Positions 23,807 to 33,495 are shown, numbered from the stretch's first letter. The stretch: DNA of 64,000 nucleotides from Kosmotoga arenicorallina S304 (GCF_001636545.1 NZ_JFHK01000003.1:124001-188000); one strand, 5' to 3'. The notes: generated by a model not told the origin, from the sequence alone. Numbers and translations are program-made.

Positions 23807-25015
23807 TTACTTCCTGAGAGCGTCAATTTTGAGTTGCATGATTTCAAGGTATTCAGGATCAAAAATACCATTCATGATCATGTTCTTGAAAATGTCGTCA
23901 TATACGAGCTTTACCTGGCCCCAGTCTGTCCATTTAGGAGCAATGTAGGACAGTACTCCGGTCTTCATGACCATGATGGATTTCTTAATGACTTCGTCTT
24001 CAACAGTGTCTCCAAGGTAGTTGATAGCTTCTTCAACAGTTGGAATGAAGCCTCCGGTACCCTTGCTAACCTTCAGCATGATATCGGGTCTGGTGATGTA
24101 CTCGAGGAATTTAACAGCGAGATCGTAGTGCTTTGTTCCTTTAACGATAGCAAGCCCACTGGTTCCAGCAACTGAACCTCTTCCAGCAGGACCTTTTGGA
24201 ACTGGAGCGATAACGAAGTTTGTCGGGTCGTTTTTGTAAACTTCTCCAATTCTTGCGTTATGGGCTGCTGCGAGCCAACCTTCTCCTCTTTTCAGCGGTG
24301 GCCTTGAATCGTCGTAAGTCATAACAGCTGGCGGGAAAGCATCAGCCATTTTGCTCAAGAGATAGAAAGCGGCCATGGCACCTGGATTGTCAAGGTTCGG
24401 CCAATCGGCACCATAGGATAGACATATTGCTCCTGCCTGGTAAATGAAAGATTTCTTGGGAACGCCAGTAACAACGAATTTTCCTTCACCTTCACCCAAA
24501 GCGATTGCATTGGCCCATTCTGCTACCTGTTCCCAGGTAAGATCCTGAATATCTGCGCCTTCGGGAAGGTATGGAAGAGCCTTTTTATTGGCAATAAAGA
24601 GATAAACATCGGCTCCAATAGGAAGGAAGTATCTTTTGCCGTCAAAAATGGTCATAGAATCGAGACCTTTGGAAAAATGCCTGTCTGTCCACTGAGAAAC
24701 TACATCGGTGAGATCAACAACATAACCATTGTCAACCCACTGAGGCATGTTTGCCGCATAAGCAATAACAACATCAGTTGTGATGTTGCCTGTTTCCTGC
24801 TGCAACTTTACCTGCTCAAGCATTTTCTGGTCATCAAGGGTGGAGAACTTTACTTCGACACCATACATTTCTTCAAAAGGCTTGATGATTTCATTGATAA
24901 CAAATTCCTTTTCTGATGGTGGTGTCCAGAGCCTTGATACGACAACCAACGTTTCCTTACCAAACGCGAAAGCCGCAATGGCAACAAGCATAAGAACGAG
25001 AAGAAGCTTTTTCAT
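23807..25015 (-). CDS. Sugar ABC importer substrate-binding protein (MalE-like)
   Basis: 402 residues. It has a signal peptide (MKKLLLVLMLVAIAAFAFG) without a lipobox cysteine, then a family 1 solute-binding fold (VINEIIKPFEEMYGVEVKFS, GKRYFLPIGADVYLFIANKKALPYL in parts). ATG 25015 follows AAGGAGGGG. A longer reading from 25120 has no ribosome site. It is the first gene of the operon, and a LacI-type operator (25046-25057) lies in its leader. The substrate is probably a gluco- or manno-oligosaccharide, but that is inference. Confidence 0.9.
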   Translation of the reverse strand: MKKLLLVLMLVAIAAFAFGKETLVVVSRLWTPPSEKEFVINEIIKPFEEMYGVEVKFSTLDDQKMLEQVKLQQETGNITTDVVIAYAANMPQWVDNGYVVDLTDVVSQWTDRHFSKGLDSMTIFDGKRYFLPIGADVYLFIANKKALPYLPEGADIQDLTWEQVAEWANAIALGEGEGKFVVTGVPKKSFIYQAGAICLSYGADWPNLDNPGAMAAFYLLSKMADAFPPAVMTYDDSRPPLKRGEGWLAAAHNARIGEVYKNDPTNFVIAPVPKGPAGRGSVAGTSGLAIVKGTKHYDLAVKFLEYITRPDIMLKVSKGTGGFIPTVEEAINYLGDTVEDEVIKKSIMVMKTGVLSYIAPKWTDWGQVKLVYDDIFKNMIMNGIFDPEYLEIMQLKIDALRK

Positions 25016-25045
25016 CCGTACCCCTCCTTTTAAAAGATAGTTAAA

Positions 25046-25057
25046 GACAACGTTGTC
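25046..25057. promoter_or_regulatory. LacI-family operator before the sugar importer operon
   Basis: GACAACGTTGTC is a perfect 12-bp palindrome of the LacI type, 30 bases before the binding-protein start. A second near-identical copy precedes the divergent lacI gene. Confidence 0.82.
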
Positions 25058-25211
25058 ACATATGGTACAGAATAAGCTTACTACTATAAACCCGTTAATA
25101 CAAATAGAATTATAGGCCATAATTTGCGAATATCTTAGAACAGATGCTTTTATAGCCTGTTATTGGCTCAGTTTGAATATTATAAGATTTCATAGTTTTT
25201 TTAATTTATAC

Positions 25212-25245
25212 TATAATAATATGGTTCTAAATGACAATGTTGTCA
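25212..25245 (+). promoter_or_regulatory. Promoter -10 and LacI operator of the lacI-like gene
   Basis: TATAAT (25212-25217) with a weak TTCATA 17 bases upstream is followed by the dyad TGACAATGTTGTCA (25232-25245), which differs from the other operator only at the centre. It sits between promoter and ribosome site, so the regulator probably represses itself. Confidence 0.75.
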
Positions 25246-25261
25246 ATAGAAGGTGGTTCGG

Positions 25262-26263
25262 ATGAAAAAAGTCACCATTACAGACATTGCAAAACTCACC
25301 GGTTACTCAATCAAAACGGTTTCCAGGGTTATAAACAACGAACCCAACGTTAGAGAAGAAACCCGCAGGAAGATTTTGCGGGTTATTGAGGAGCACAATT
25401 ACAGTGTCAATCTACTCGCAAAAGCGCTAAGGAATAGCGAAACCAGGACTGTGATACTTTTTATTGACAGAAGAAGAGGTAAATACTGGAATGAATGGCA
25501 TGACCTTATGCTCAAAAGTTTCATGGTCAAATTAAAGGAAAGGGGCTATAAAGTTATCATTTCCCCTTCTTCAGGTGAAGAGATGATTAACAACGATGCT
25601 GATGGGTTTCATCTATTAAAAAGCGGTCTTGCAGATGGAGCGATAATGTTCGATGTCATATCCAACGACTGTCGGGTCAATTATCTGAGAGCCAACAACA
25701 TTCCTTTTGTGATAATTGGAAAAGACAAAGACTTCAACGATACAGCTTTTGTCGATCTCGATAATTACCTTGTAGGCTATATTGGCGCTGAATACCTTAT
25801 AAAAAAAGGATACAAAAATATAGTCCTTTTTCTCGGACCGAAAGTTTTCAACGTCAATCGTGAAAGGGCAAAAGGTTTTGAAGATGCCTGTAAGAAACAT
25901 AACACCGCTCACAGTATCTATTATGGATTATCCACTATAAAAGAAGTGTATAAAATGACTCATATACTTCTCGAAAGAGCGGTTGTTGACTCCTTTTTCA
26001 TTTCTGGCGACGATAAAGCACTCGGAGCTTACAGGGCAATCCGTGAAAAAGCATTAAAAATTCCTGAGAATGTTGCTGTTCTGGGTATCGATAATCTGCC
26101 TTCCAGCGAGTATATGTACCCACCACTAACTTCTATTGATCAGAATGTTGAAAAATTCTCAGAAAAAGCTGTAAATCTCTTAATAGAAATGATGCACTCT
26201 AAAAAGAAATCCCCACAAAGGATCATTTTGACTCCAAAAATCGTTGAAAGACAGTCTGTATGA
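25262..26263 (+). CDS. LacI-family transcriptional regulator
   Basis: 333 residues. The N-terminal helix-turn-helix (VTITDIAKLTGYSIKTVSRVINN) and hinge are followed by a periplasmic-binding-protein-like effector domain (about 60-333). The recognition helix and the CpG-centred operators nearby fit the family. It most likely represses the divergent sugar importer/GT4 operon and itself, released by the imported sugar. ATG 25262 follows AGAAGGTGG. Confidence 0.93.
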   Translation: MKKVTITDIAKLTGYSIKTVSRVINNEPNVREETRRKILRVIEEHNYSVNLLAKALRNSETRTVILFIDRRRGKYWNEWHDLMLKSFMVKLKERGYKVIISPSSGEEMINNDADGFHLLKSGLADGAIMFDVISNDCRVNYLRANNIPFVIIGKDKDFNDTAFVDLDNYLVGYIGAEYLIKKGYKNIVLFLGPKVFNVNRERAKGFEDACKKHNTAHSIYYGLSTIKEVYKMTHILLERAVVDSFFISGDDKALGAYRAIREKALKIPENVAVLGIDNLPSSEYMYPPLTSIDQNVEKFSEKAVNLLIEMMHSKKKSPQRIILTPKIVERQSV

Positions 26264-26276
26264 AAGGATGTTGCTC

Positions 26277-27047
26277 ATGGATCTGTTGAAAAATGTGCAG
26301 TTCAACGAAGCCCCTTTAGATTATCAGGATTATTTGAGTTATCTTATGAACGAAAAAAATTCCACAGATAATTTCTTGCGAAACTTAGCATCATGGCATA
26401 TAACACCTAACCTGACAAAAAAAGTGAATTCCAAAGGAAAATATATTCCTTTCAAAGGTGATACAACTGTATTTCCCGTCAAATCCAGTGAAATATTTGA
26501 GAATATACAGGAGAAGCTTTACCAAAAAGGCCAAAAAGCGCTGGCAACTCCTTTGAAACCTGAATACTTCCATATCACATTGCATGACCTGAATAATGAA
26601 ATCGATATTGAGGAAGCGGGTAAGCTGGAAAGGTTAATTAAAGAGACGGGCATCCTTTGTCAAAAAATCTTCGGTGAGCTTGCCTTTTATCTCAACAAGT
26701 ACCCCGACCAGGGTAAAATCCATTTGAAATCTATCGGTTTTATGGGACCACCCATTGGGATTGCCGTACTTTTCGCTCCTGAGTCCGAAAAGGATTTCAG
26801 AATTCTGATGAATTTGTTTTCATTGTTCCAAAAAGCTGTGAAATTGAACAAACCCTTAAAACCCCACCTCAGCCTTGGCTACTTTCTCCCAAAAGAACCA
26901 CAATACGAAGAGAAACTCAAATTACTGGAATTTCTCGATAAAATGCCCAACGTGAAAATAGAATTAAACCTGTGGGAACTCAGCTATCAGGAATTCACTG
27001 ATATGAATACATATATCACAAAATTCCAGGTAAAAGAATTCATGTGA
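26277..27047 (+). CDS. 2H-phosphoesterase-like protein (DUF1868-like)
   Basis: About 256 residues. Two HxT/S motifs, HITLHDL near residue 98 and HLSLGYF near 197, define the 2H (two-histidine) phosphoesterase superfamily. The N-terminal YIPFKGDTTVFPV resembles DUF1868. Members act on cyclic phosphates or 2'-5' linkages. The substrate here is unknown. Start 26277 is nine bases after AAAGGA, just behind the lacI stop. Coupling to the regulator could be accidental or mean a role in sugar-phosphate metabolism. Confidence 0.68.
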   Translation: MDLLKNVQFNEAPLDYQDYLSYLMNEKNSTDNFLRNLASWHITPNLTKKVNSKGKYIPFKGDTTVFPVKSSEIFENIQEKLYQKGQKALATPLKPEYFHITLHDLNNEIDIEEAGKLERLIKETGILCQKIFGELAFYLNKYPDQGKIHLKSIGFMGPPIGIAVLFAPESEKDFRILMNLFSLFQKAVKLNKPLKPHLSLGYFLPKEPQYEEKLKLLEFLDKMPNVKIELNLWELSYQEFTDMNTYITKFQVKEFM

Positions 27048-27112
27048 ACTTTTTTGCAAAATACGCGTCAAATATTATGAATTACCCCCTTAAGATAAAT
27101 TGCCACAGAATT

Positions 27113-27139
27113 AAAAGGCACCGATGAGGTGCCTTTTTT
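27113..27139 (+). terminator. Intrinsic terminator
   Basis: AAAAGGCACC-GATGA-GGTGCCTTTT plus further T, after the 2H-phosphoesterase gene. Confidence 0.92.
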
Positions 27140-27249
27140 CTACTGCGCTTCATTGATTATCCGCTCGAATGTGTTGATTAGGCGGGATTTTGAATTATGT
27201 CATTTTCTTTGCAATGTAGTTTTTCAGATGAAACAAATTCTATAACTGG

Positions 27250-27299
27250 TTGACTCGTGAATAAAGAAGAGTTATTATATATCATAACCGATATATCGG
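27250..27299 (+). promoter_or_regulatory. Promoter and PadR-type operator
   Basis: TTGACT (27250-27255), a 17-base spacer and TATTAT (27273-27278), followed by the perfect palindrome CCGATATATCGG (27288-27299) between promoter and start. This fits autorepression by the PadR encoded next. Confidence 0.78.
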
Positions 27300-27310
27300 A
27301 GGCGATATAT

Positions 27311-27829
27311 ATGCACAAAGGCTTTTTGAATGTGGCGATATTTAACATTGTAGTGAAAGAGCATCCCATTCATGGATATCGCATAATGGAACTGATCGAG
27401 GAAAAAATGGGCTATAAGCCTTCGCCGGGTTCCATATACCCGATTTTGAGCGACCTTGTTTCAAAGGGTTACCTACGCTTCGAAATCGAAGGGAAGCGAA
27501 AGCTGTACTTCCCAACAAAATATGGTCTTAAAGCTCACAAGGAGTTTGAAAGCAAACGGGCTGAATTGATAAACAACTACATAGACCTATCACATTCTAT
27601 TTCAGAACTCATGGGTGAAAGCAACCCAGAGATCTTTTCTCTCGATGGCTTAAAACACGGTAATGTTCCTTTTGTAATAAGGAAAGCTTTATTCAAAACG
27701 ATGGGAATTTTCAAAGAAACTAACTGGAAAAGCAAAAAGAGCATAGAAAGGTTGATAACACAATTAAAAGCGTTAATTGATACTCTGGAGAGCACGAAAG
27801 ACGAGGTGAAAGAAAATGGGCATCATTGA
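27311..27829 (+). CDS. PadR-family transcriptional regulator
   Basis: 172 residues. PadR winged helix at about 1-85 (IFNIVVKEHPIHGYRIMEL, then GSIYPILSDLVSKGYL) and a helical C-terminal domain for dimerisation. ATG 27311 follows GGAGG. The reading from 27257 runs through promoter and operator and is rejected. The gene overlaps the ABC exporter ATPase gene by 14 bases, so it regulates this exporter operon and itself. Confidence 0.92.
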   Translation: MHKGFLNVAIFNIVVKEHPIHGYRIMELIEEKMGYKPSPGSIYPILSDLVSKGYLRFEIEGKRKLYFPTKYGLKAHKEFESKRAELINNYIDLSHSISELMGESNPEIFSLDGLKHGNVPFVIRKALFKTMGIFKETNWKSKKSIERLITQLKALIDTLESTKDEVKENGHH

Positions 27830-28799
27830 AGTTAACGGTTTGTCAAAAAGATTCAAGGAAGTTCTTGCAGTTGATAACGTTTCTTTCGATGTCAAAGAGG
27901 GAGAAATCTTTGGTTTTTTAGGTCCAAATGGTGCTGGTAAATCAACAACCATAAGAATGTTGACGACTTTGACGAGACCGACATCAGGCACAGCAAAAGT
28001 AGCGAATCATGATATTTTGAAGGAACCATCAGAAGTTAGAAAAAAAATAGGGCTTGTTTCCGAGAAGACCATATTGTATGACAGGTTGACTGCGCTCGAA
28101 AATCTCATGTTCTTTGCGGAACTCAACGGCCTGGATAATAAAAGTGCAAAAAAACGCTGCCTGGAGCTTCTTGAAAAGGTGGATATGTTAAAGTGGAAAG
28201 ATACGATGGTTGGCAAATTTTCAACAGGTATGCGTCAGAGAATCAATGTAATTCGAGCGCTTTTGCATGACCCCAAAATAATCTTTCTCGATGAACCTAC
28301 TCTGGGTTTGGATCCTCAAACAACAAGGACTATCAGAGAATTCATCAAGCAGATGAACAATGAAGGCCGCACAGTAATTCTGACCACTCATATAATGACT
28401 GAAGCGGATATGCTTTCAGACAGGATAGCGATTATAGATCACGGGAAAATAGTGGCTTTGGATACACCGAAAAATCTAAAGCGCATGTTGAAAGAATCTG
28501 ATGATGAAATCCTTGATATAGAAATCCCCAATATGACTTCAAATTTAATAGATAAATTAAAGGCTTTCGATTGTATTAAGAAGGTTTTAAACAGATCCTC
28601 AGAAGAAATCAGGATTATCATGAGCTGCGAAAATCCTGTGGTATTTATCACAGACTTTCTTTCAAAACACTCTCTGAACATAAGAGAAATAAAGACTGTT
28701 GAACCAACACTTGAAGATGTTTTTATCAAGCTTACCGGTCATGAAATGAGAGACCAGGCAGTGAAAAAACCACGCTTTGCAAAGGGGATGATGCACTAA
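27816..28799 (+). CDS. ABC exporter ATP-binding protein (DrrA/CcmA type)
   Basis: 327 residues. Walker A GPNGAGKST is near residues 38-46, signature FSTGMRQRINVIRAL near 134, Walker B IIFLDEPTLGLDP near 154-166 and H-loop TTHIMTEAD near 192. A C-terminal extension (about 230-327) is typical of DrrA-like ATPases of drug or lipid exporters. Together with the ABC-2 permease and PadR it forms a substrate-inducible efflux unit of unknown specificity. Confidence 0.93.
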   Translation: MGIIEVNGLSKRFKEVLAVDNVSFDVKEGEIFGFLGPNGAGKSTTIRMLTTLTRPTSGTAKVANHDILKEPSEVRKKIGLVSEKTILYDRLTALENLMFFAELNGLDNKSAKKRCLELLEKVDMLKWKDTMVGKFSTGMRQRINVIRALLHDPKIIFLDEPTLGLDPQTTRTIREFIKQMNNEGRTVILTTHIMTEADMLSDRIAIIDHGKIVALDTPKNLKRMLKESDDEILDIEIPNMTSNLIDKLKAFDCIKKVLNRSSEEIRIIMSCENPVVFITDFLSKHSLNIREIKTVEPTLEDVFIKLTGHEMRDQAVKKPRFAKGMMH

Positions 28800-29875
28800 T
28801 GAAATATGCATTGAAAATAGCTTTCAAAGATCTAAAATATTTCTTCAGAAGCAGAATTGCCATTTTTGCTTTTCTAATTATGCCAATATTCATGATGCTT
28901 ATGACCGGTTACATATTCCCAAAAATGCAATCGGGAACTAATGTTAAAGTAGCGGTATACTCTCTTGATAACGGCTTCAGAAAAATGATGGAAAATAAAG
29001 AGGTCGAAAACTTCATCTTTGTGGACAGTGAAGAGGAATTAAGGAAACTTCTTCTGGACGAAAAAGCTGATGTAGCCATGGTAATTCCTGAAGGGTTTCT
29101 TACTGCCATGCTTAGAAAGCAGGCGATAAAAGTAAGGCTTATTCCAAGCCCATCAAACCCCCAGATGGCTATGGCAGCAGCGCAAGGAATTACAGCCAGT
29201 ATCGGTGGTTCAATAGGAAGCATGAATGATAAATTCACGCTGGAAATGGAAAACCCGGGTGGTGGAGAATTCAATTATTATAGTTTCATGGCTCCTGGTA
29301 TTATGGCAATGGTGGCAATAATGAGTGTAGTAAATGGCCTTGCTGCAGCGATTACCACCGAAAAGGAGCGTGGAACATTGGACGGAATACTCACAACACC
29401 TATTCCGCGTTATGCAATTGTACTCGGAAAAACTCTCGCACAGGGAATCAGGGGAATATTGCAGGCTATAATCATCCTACTCATTGCAATATTTCTATTC
29501 GGGGCCACGGTACAGGGATCCATATTACTTGCCCTTTTTGTTCTTGTGTTGGGTATCATGAGTTTTATCGGGGTTGGAATTATCATAACGGCAGGAGCGC
29601 CAGACCAGGAAACAAGCCAGATGATACTCACGACACTTATGTTTCCCATGATGTTCCTATCAGGAGTATTTTTTCCAGTGAATCAAATGCCTTCATTCAT
29701 GCAATCCATATCCAGGTTCTTCCCTCTTACTTATGCAGCTGAAGCTCTTAGAAAAGTGATGGTATTAGGTGGAACTTTCCAAAACATATCAGGTGATGTG
29801 GCAATTTTGCTGGTTTTTTCAGTTATCACATTTTCACTTGCCGTTCCCCTCTTTGGAAAGCTTACTACGAGTTAA
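28799..29875 (+). CDS. ABC-2 type exporter permease
   Basis: 358 residues. It has one N-terminal transmembrane helix, a large extracytoplasmic domain (about 45-155) and five C-terminal helices, as in YhgE/YbhR-type ABC-2 permeases. The ERGTLDGILTTPI segment marks the ABC-2 signature before helix 3. Its start overlaps the stop of the ATPase gene by one base (TAATG). Confidence 0.92.
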   Translation: MKYALKIAFKDLKYFFRSRIAIFAFLIMPIFMMLMTGYIFPKMQSGTNVKVAVYSLDNGFRKMMENKEVENFIFVDSEEELRKLLLDEKADVAMVIPEGFLTAMLRKQAIKVRLIPSPSNPQMAMAAAQGITASIGGSIGSMNDKFTLEMENPGGGEFNYYSFMAPGIMAMVAIMSVVNGLAAAITTEKERGTLDGILTTPIPRYAIVLGKTLAQGIRGILQAIIILLIAIFLFGATVQGSILLALFVLVLGIMSFIGVGIIITAGAPDQETSQMILTTLMFPMMFLSGVFFPVNQMPSFMQSISRFFPLTYAAEALRKVMVLGGTFQNISGDVAILLVFSVITFSLAVPLFGKLTTS

Positions 29876-29876
29876 A

Positions 29877-29903
29877 AAATCCGGCCAGATGGCCGGATTT
29901 AAT
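29877..29903. terminator. Bidirectional terminator
   Basis: AAATCCGGCC-AGAT-GGCCGGATTT, flanked by A and T runs, between the convergent exporter and LIV-type importer operons. Confidence 0.9.
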
Positions 29904-29907
29904 TGTT

Positions 29908-30630
29908 TTACAACCCCAGATATGCTTTTCTGACTTCGTCATTCTTGATAAGTTCTTCAGATGGTCCATGAATGGTAATTGTTCCTGTCTCAAGGACATA
30001 ACCATAATGCGATGTTTTCAATGCCACAGCTGCATCCTGCTCGATAAGCAAAATGGTTGTGCCTTCGCTGTTGATCTTCCGAATAACAGAAAAAACCTCT
30101 TTGACAAGCAAAGGAGCAAGCCCGAGAGATGGTTCGTCCATCATCATGAGTTTTGGTCTGGACATGAGTGCACGGCTTACTGCAAGCATCTGCTGCTCTC
30201 CACCGGAAAGAGTGCTTGCAAGTTGATTTATTCTTTCCTTCAATCTTGGAAAGAGTTCAAAAACCCATTCAAGATCTTTTTCAACCTCAGAATCTTTTCT
30301 GTTATAAGCCCCCATCATCAGGTTTTCTCTCACTGTGAGGTTCGCAAAAACGCGTCTTCCTTCTGGCACAAGAGATATACCCATTTTGTTGATTAAGTGA
30401 GGATTGAGGTTTGTTATATCTTTACCCTGAAAAAAGATTTTTCCCTCAGAAGACCTAACAAGGCCACTTATGGCAGAAAGGGTAGTGGTTTTTCCAGCTC
30501 CGTTGGCACCTATCATAGTGACTATTTTGCCTTCTGGAACCTGGAGGTCGATGCCCTTGATCGCTTTTATTGCACCGTAGTTGACTTTCAATCCTTCAAT
30601 TTTCAAGATTGCGTTGTCATTCTGCGACAT
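29908..30630 (-). CDS. livF: LIV-type amino-acid importer ATPase (LivF)
   Basis: 240 residues. Walker A GANGAGKTT is near residues 37-45, signature LSGGEQQMLAVSRAL near 138 and Walker B LMMMDEPSLGLAP near 158. It is the usual LivF length. ATG 30630 follows GGGGAGGAG and overlaps livG by 14 bases. It is the last gene of the livJHMGF operon. The leader analysis suggests the substrate is aromatic rather than branched-chain. Confidence 0.93.
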   Translation of the reverse strand: MSQNDNAILKIEGLKVNYGAIKAIKGIDLQVPEGKIVTMIGANGAGKTTTLSAISGLVRSSEGKIFFQGKDITNLNPHLINKMGISLVPEGRRVFANLTVRENLMMGAYNRKDSEVEKDLEWVFELFPRLKERINQLASTLSGGEQQMLAVSRALMSRPKLMMMDEPSLGLAPLLVKEVFSVIRKINSEGTTILLIEQDAAVALKTSHYGYVLETGTITIHGPSEELIKNDEVRKAYLGL

Positions 30631-31456
30631 TAGACCACTCCTCCCCGAGATAAGCTTCGATAACTTTTTCATTCTTTTGAATTTCATCCGGGGTACCTTC
30701 TGCAATAAGTACTCCATAATCCATTACAAGTATCCTCTCACAAAGTCCCATGACAACTTTCATATCATGTTCAATAAGGAAAATGGTGACCTGGAACTCA
30801 TCTCTTATCCACTTTATAAGCTGGACTAGCTGCTGGCTTTCAGAGGGGTTCATTCCAGCAGCTGGTTCGTCAAGAAGCAGAAGCTTTGCATCAGTCGCAA
30901 GAGCCCTGGCAATTTCCAGCAACCTTTGTTCACCGTATGGAAGCGAACCAGCTTTTTCATAGGCCAGCTTTTTTAGTCCCAGCTTGTCAAGTATGTTTAA
31001 GGCTTTATCCATCATTTCTCTTTCTCTGCTTATATACCCAAGCTTAAGAACGCTTTTCCAGAACCATAAGCTGTTTGCTCCATATTTGTTTTTCCCCAAC
31101 TTTACAAGGTATTTTTCTGCATCCTTTGTTGCTATTTCGTGGTGCTGTGCAACCATAACATTTTCAAGCACGGTCATATCCTGAAAAAGCCTTATGTTTT
31201 GAAAAGTTCTCGAAATTCCTATATGTGTTATATGATGAGGCTTTAAAGGGGTAATATCAAGTCCGTCAAAGAGCACTTTGCCTTTTGTTGGATAATAAAC
31301 ACCGGTAATAACATTAAAAACTGTGGTTTTTCCAGCACCATTCGGACCTATAAGACCGAGAATTTCCCCTTCTTTTACACAGTTATCGAAATCATTTACA
31401 GCAATAAGCCCTCCAAACTGCATCGTAACGTGGTCAAGCTTCAGAATTTCATTCAT
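30617..31456 (-). CDS. livG: LIV-type amino-acid importer ATPase (LivG)
   Basis: 279 residues. Walker A GPNGAGKTT is near residues 37-45. The internal insertion typical of LivG (about 90-130) is present. The signature is LPYGEQRLLEIARAL and Walker B is LLLLDEPAAGMNP. The C-terminal AYLGEEW is typical of LivG. ATG 31456 follows GAAGGGTGAG, and the gene overlaps livM by eight bases. Confidence 0.93.
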   Translation of the reverse strand: MNEILKLDHVTMQFGGLIAVNDFDNCVKEGEILGLIGPNGAGKTTVFNVITGVYYPTKGKVLFDGLDITPLKPHHITHIGISRTFQNIRLFQDMTVLENVMVAQHHEIATKDAEKYLVKLGKNKYGANSLWFWKSVLKLGYISREREMMDKALNILDKLGLKKLAYEKAGSLPYGEQRLLEIARALATDAKLLLLDEPAAGMNPSESQQLVQLIKWIRDEFQVTIFLIEHDMKVVMGLCERILVMDYGVLIAEGTPDEIQKNEKVIEAYLGEEWSNVAE

Positions 31457-32510
31457 AGCTCTCACCCTTCCCGCGTCTAAACCAGGAATAGATGGCGTTC
31501 CAGGTTAACTCTTTTCTTCCCATAATACCTCTGGGCCAGAAAATCATTACTATAACAAAGATGGCTGAAAAAACAAGCATCCTGAGCCCGGCAATACCAG
31601 AGAACTCAAAGGAGAATATTTTCATTGGTTCCTCAAGGAAACGAAGCCATTCAGTAAGCACCGCAAAAAGTCCCGCACCTATTATCGCCCCTGAAATGCT
31701 TCCGAGACCTCCAATCACTATCATTATCAAAACATTAAAAGTAAGCATAACGCCTATTGATGTTGTTCGTGGGTCAATTGTCGTAAGCCAGTGGGCGTAA
31801 AGAGAACCCGAAATTCCGGCAAAAAAGCCTCCGATGACAAAACCAAGTAACTGGTGTTTAAAAACGTTTATTCCCATTGAAGCAGCAGCTACTCTATCCT
31901 CTCTGATAGCTTTTAAGGCTCTTCCAAAACTGCTATTAACCAGGCTTCCAATGAAAATCACGGTTATCAATAGCCAGCTCCATGACCACCAGACGTTTGT
32001 GTACTGGGGAATGCCTTTTAAGCCGAGGGCGCCATTTGTTATCGAACGTAAATTCAAAGCGAGTATCCTTATTATTTCGCTAAATCCAAGGGTAGCTATT
32101 GCAAGGTAGTCACCAGAAAGCCTTAATGAAGGCCAACCTATGAGAAATGAAAATACCGCCGCGACAATACCACCGATAATTGTAGCTGGTAGGAATGAAA
32201 GCTGTACTGAATTGAACGGCCAGGCTACTTTATCAAGTATGAACGTAATTTCCTTTTGATGAATTGACATAGTTAATAATGCAGAAGTATAGGCACCAAG
32301 TGCTATAAAGCCTGAATGCCCGAGAGAGAATATCCCGGTAATTCCGTTTATTAGGGTCAGACTAACGGCCATTATCCCATATATACCGATAAGAGATACA
32401 ATTCTCACCATGTAAGTGTTCATACGACCTTCAGCAAAGAACAAAAGCAACCAAACGAAGAAGACAAGAGCTATTGTCAATATTAAGTTAGTCCTATTAG
32501 ATAGCTTCAT
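31449..32510 (-). CDS. livM: LIV-type amino-acid importer permease (LivM)
   Basis: About 353 residues with some ten transmembrane helices and the family motif GHSGFIALGAYTSALL near residue 65. The conserved cytoplasmic segment ALKAIREDRVAAASMGIN (EAA-like loop) is near 205. Start 32510 is taken behind GAAGGTG. An ATG at 32516 is possible. It is translationally coupled to livH. Confidence 0.92.
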   Translation of the reverse strand: MKLSNRTNLILTIALVFFVWLLLFFAEGRMNTYMVRIVSLIGIYGIMAVSLTLINGITGIFSLGHSGFIALGAYTSALLTMSIHQKEITFILDKVAWPFNSVQLSFLPATIIGGIVAAVFSFLIGWPSLRLSGDYLAIATLGFSEIIRILALNLRSITNGALGLKGIPQYTNVWWSWSWLLITVIFIGSLVNSSFGRALKAIREDRVAAASMGINVFKHQLLGFVIGGFFAGISGSLYAHWLTTIDPRTTSIGVMLTFNVLIMIVIGGLGSISGAIIGAGLFAVLTEWLRFLEEPMKIFSFEFSGIAGLRMLVFSAIFVIVMIFWPRGIMGRKELTWNAIYSWFRRGKGESYE

Positions 32511-32515
32511 GGCCA

Positions 32516-33457
32516 TCACACCTTCACAACTGATCTTTTTCCAAGTAAGCCTTCTGGCTTTATGGAAAGAATTAGTATCAGAATTAGAAAAGCGAAAGCA
32601 TCACGATAACCAGCCATTTTTGGAAAGAAACCCACGAGCATTATTTCGGTTAATCCTAAAAGAAATCCGCCAACCACAGCTCCCTGAATTGAACCAATCC
32701 CACCAAAAACAGCCGCTATGAAGGCTTTCAAGCCGGGCATGAAACCCATATATGGCCATAACTGCGGATATCTCGTTGCCCATAATAAGCCACCAATAGC
32801 TGCTAGAGCTGAACCAAGAGCAAAAGTAAAGCCTATTACCCTATCAACATTTACTCCCATAAGAGAAGTTGTTGGAATATCTACTGAAACTGCTCTCATA
32901 GCCATGCCTATCTTCGTTTTATAGATGATCCACCACAATATAACCAGAGCAATTGCCGTAACAGCAAGGATTACAAATGACACAATAGGTATCCTTAATC
33001 CTCCAACAATAACATTTCGACCATATTTAACCTCTTCATGGCCACCTAAAATCAACATGTTGTTGAGGAATTTGGGATAAATATTCCTGAATGAACGAGG
33101 AATGCCAGAGAAGACCACTACCGCAAAGCTTTCAAGGAAAAACGAAACACCGATGGCTGTTATCAGGGCAGAAATTCTGGGAGCATTTCTTATAGGCTTA
33201 TAAGCTACCCTGTCTATTGTAAAACCAAGAAGAGCGGCTGCCAGAATTGCTATAACAAAGGAAATTAGCCAGGGCACTTTGCCTAACGTCACGAGGAAAA
33301 AAGCAAAATATACCGCCATCATAAATACATCACCATGTGCAAAGTTTATCAATCTCAGTATTCCATATACCATGGTATATCCAATGGCGATGAGCGCATA
33401 TAGCGAACCAAGGCTTAAGCCGTTTATCAAATTCTGAAGAAATGTGTAAAGGTTCAA
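32516..33457 (-). CDS. livH: LIV-type amino-acid importer permease (LivH)
   Basis: 313 residues with about eight helices. The N-terminal NGLSLGSLYALIAIGYTMVYGILRLINFAHGD-type signature of LivH is clear in two adjacent parts, and the EAA-like loop AMRAVSVDIPTTSLMGVN is near residue 195. TTG 33457 is chosen, eight bases after GGAGG. The GTG at 33466 overlaps this site. Confidence 0.92.
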   Translation of the reverse strand: MNLYTFLQNLINGLSLGSLYALIAIGYTMVYGILRLINFAHGDVFMMAVYFAFFLVTLGKVPWLISFVIAILAAALLGFTIDRVAYKPIRNAPRISALITAIGVSFFLESFAVVVFSGIPRSFRNIYPKFLNNMLILGGHEEVKYGRNVIVGGLRIPIVSFVILAVTAIALVILWWIIYKTKIGMAMRAVSVDIPTTSLMGVNVDRVIGFTFALGSALAAIGGLLWATRYPQLWPYMGFMPGLKAFIAAVFGGIGSIQGAVVGGFLLGLTEIMLVGFFPKMAGYRDAFAFLILILILSIKPEGLLGKRSVVKV

Positions 33458-33495
33458 GCAGGTCACCTCCGGTCATCTCAGAACTCTTTGAGAAT

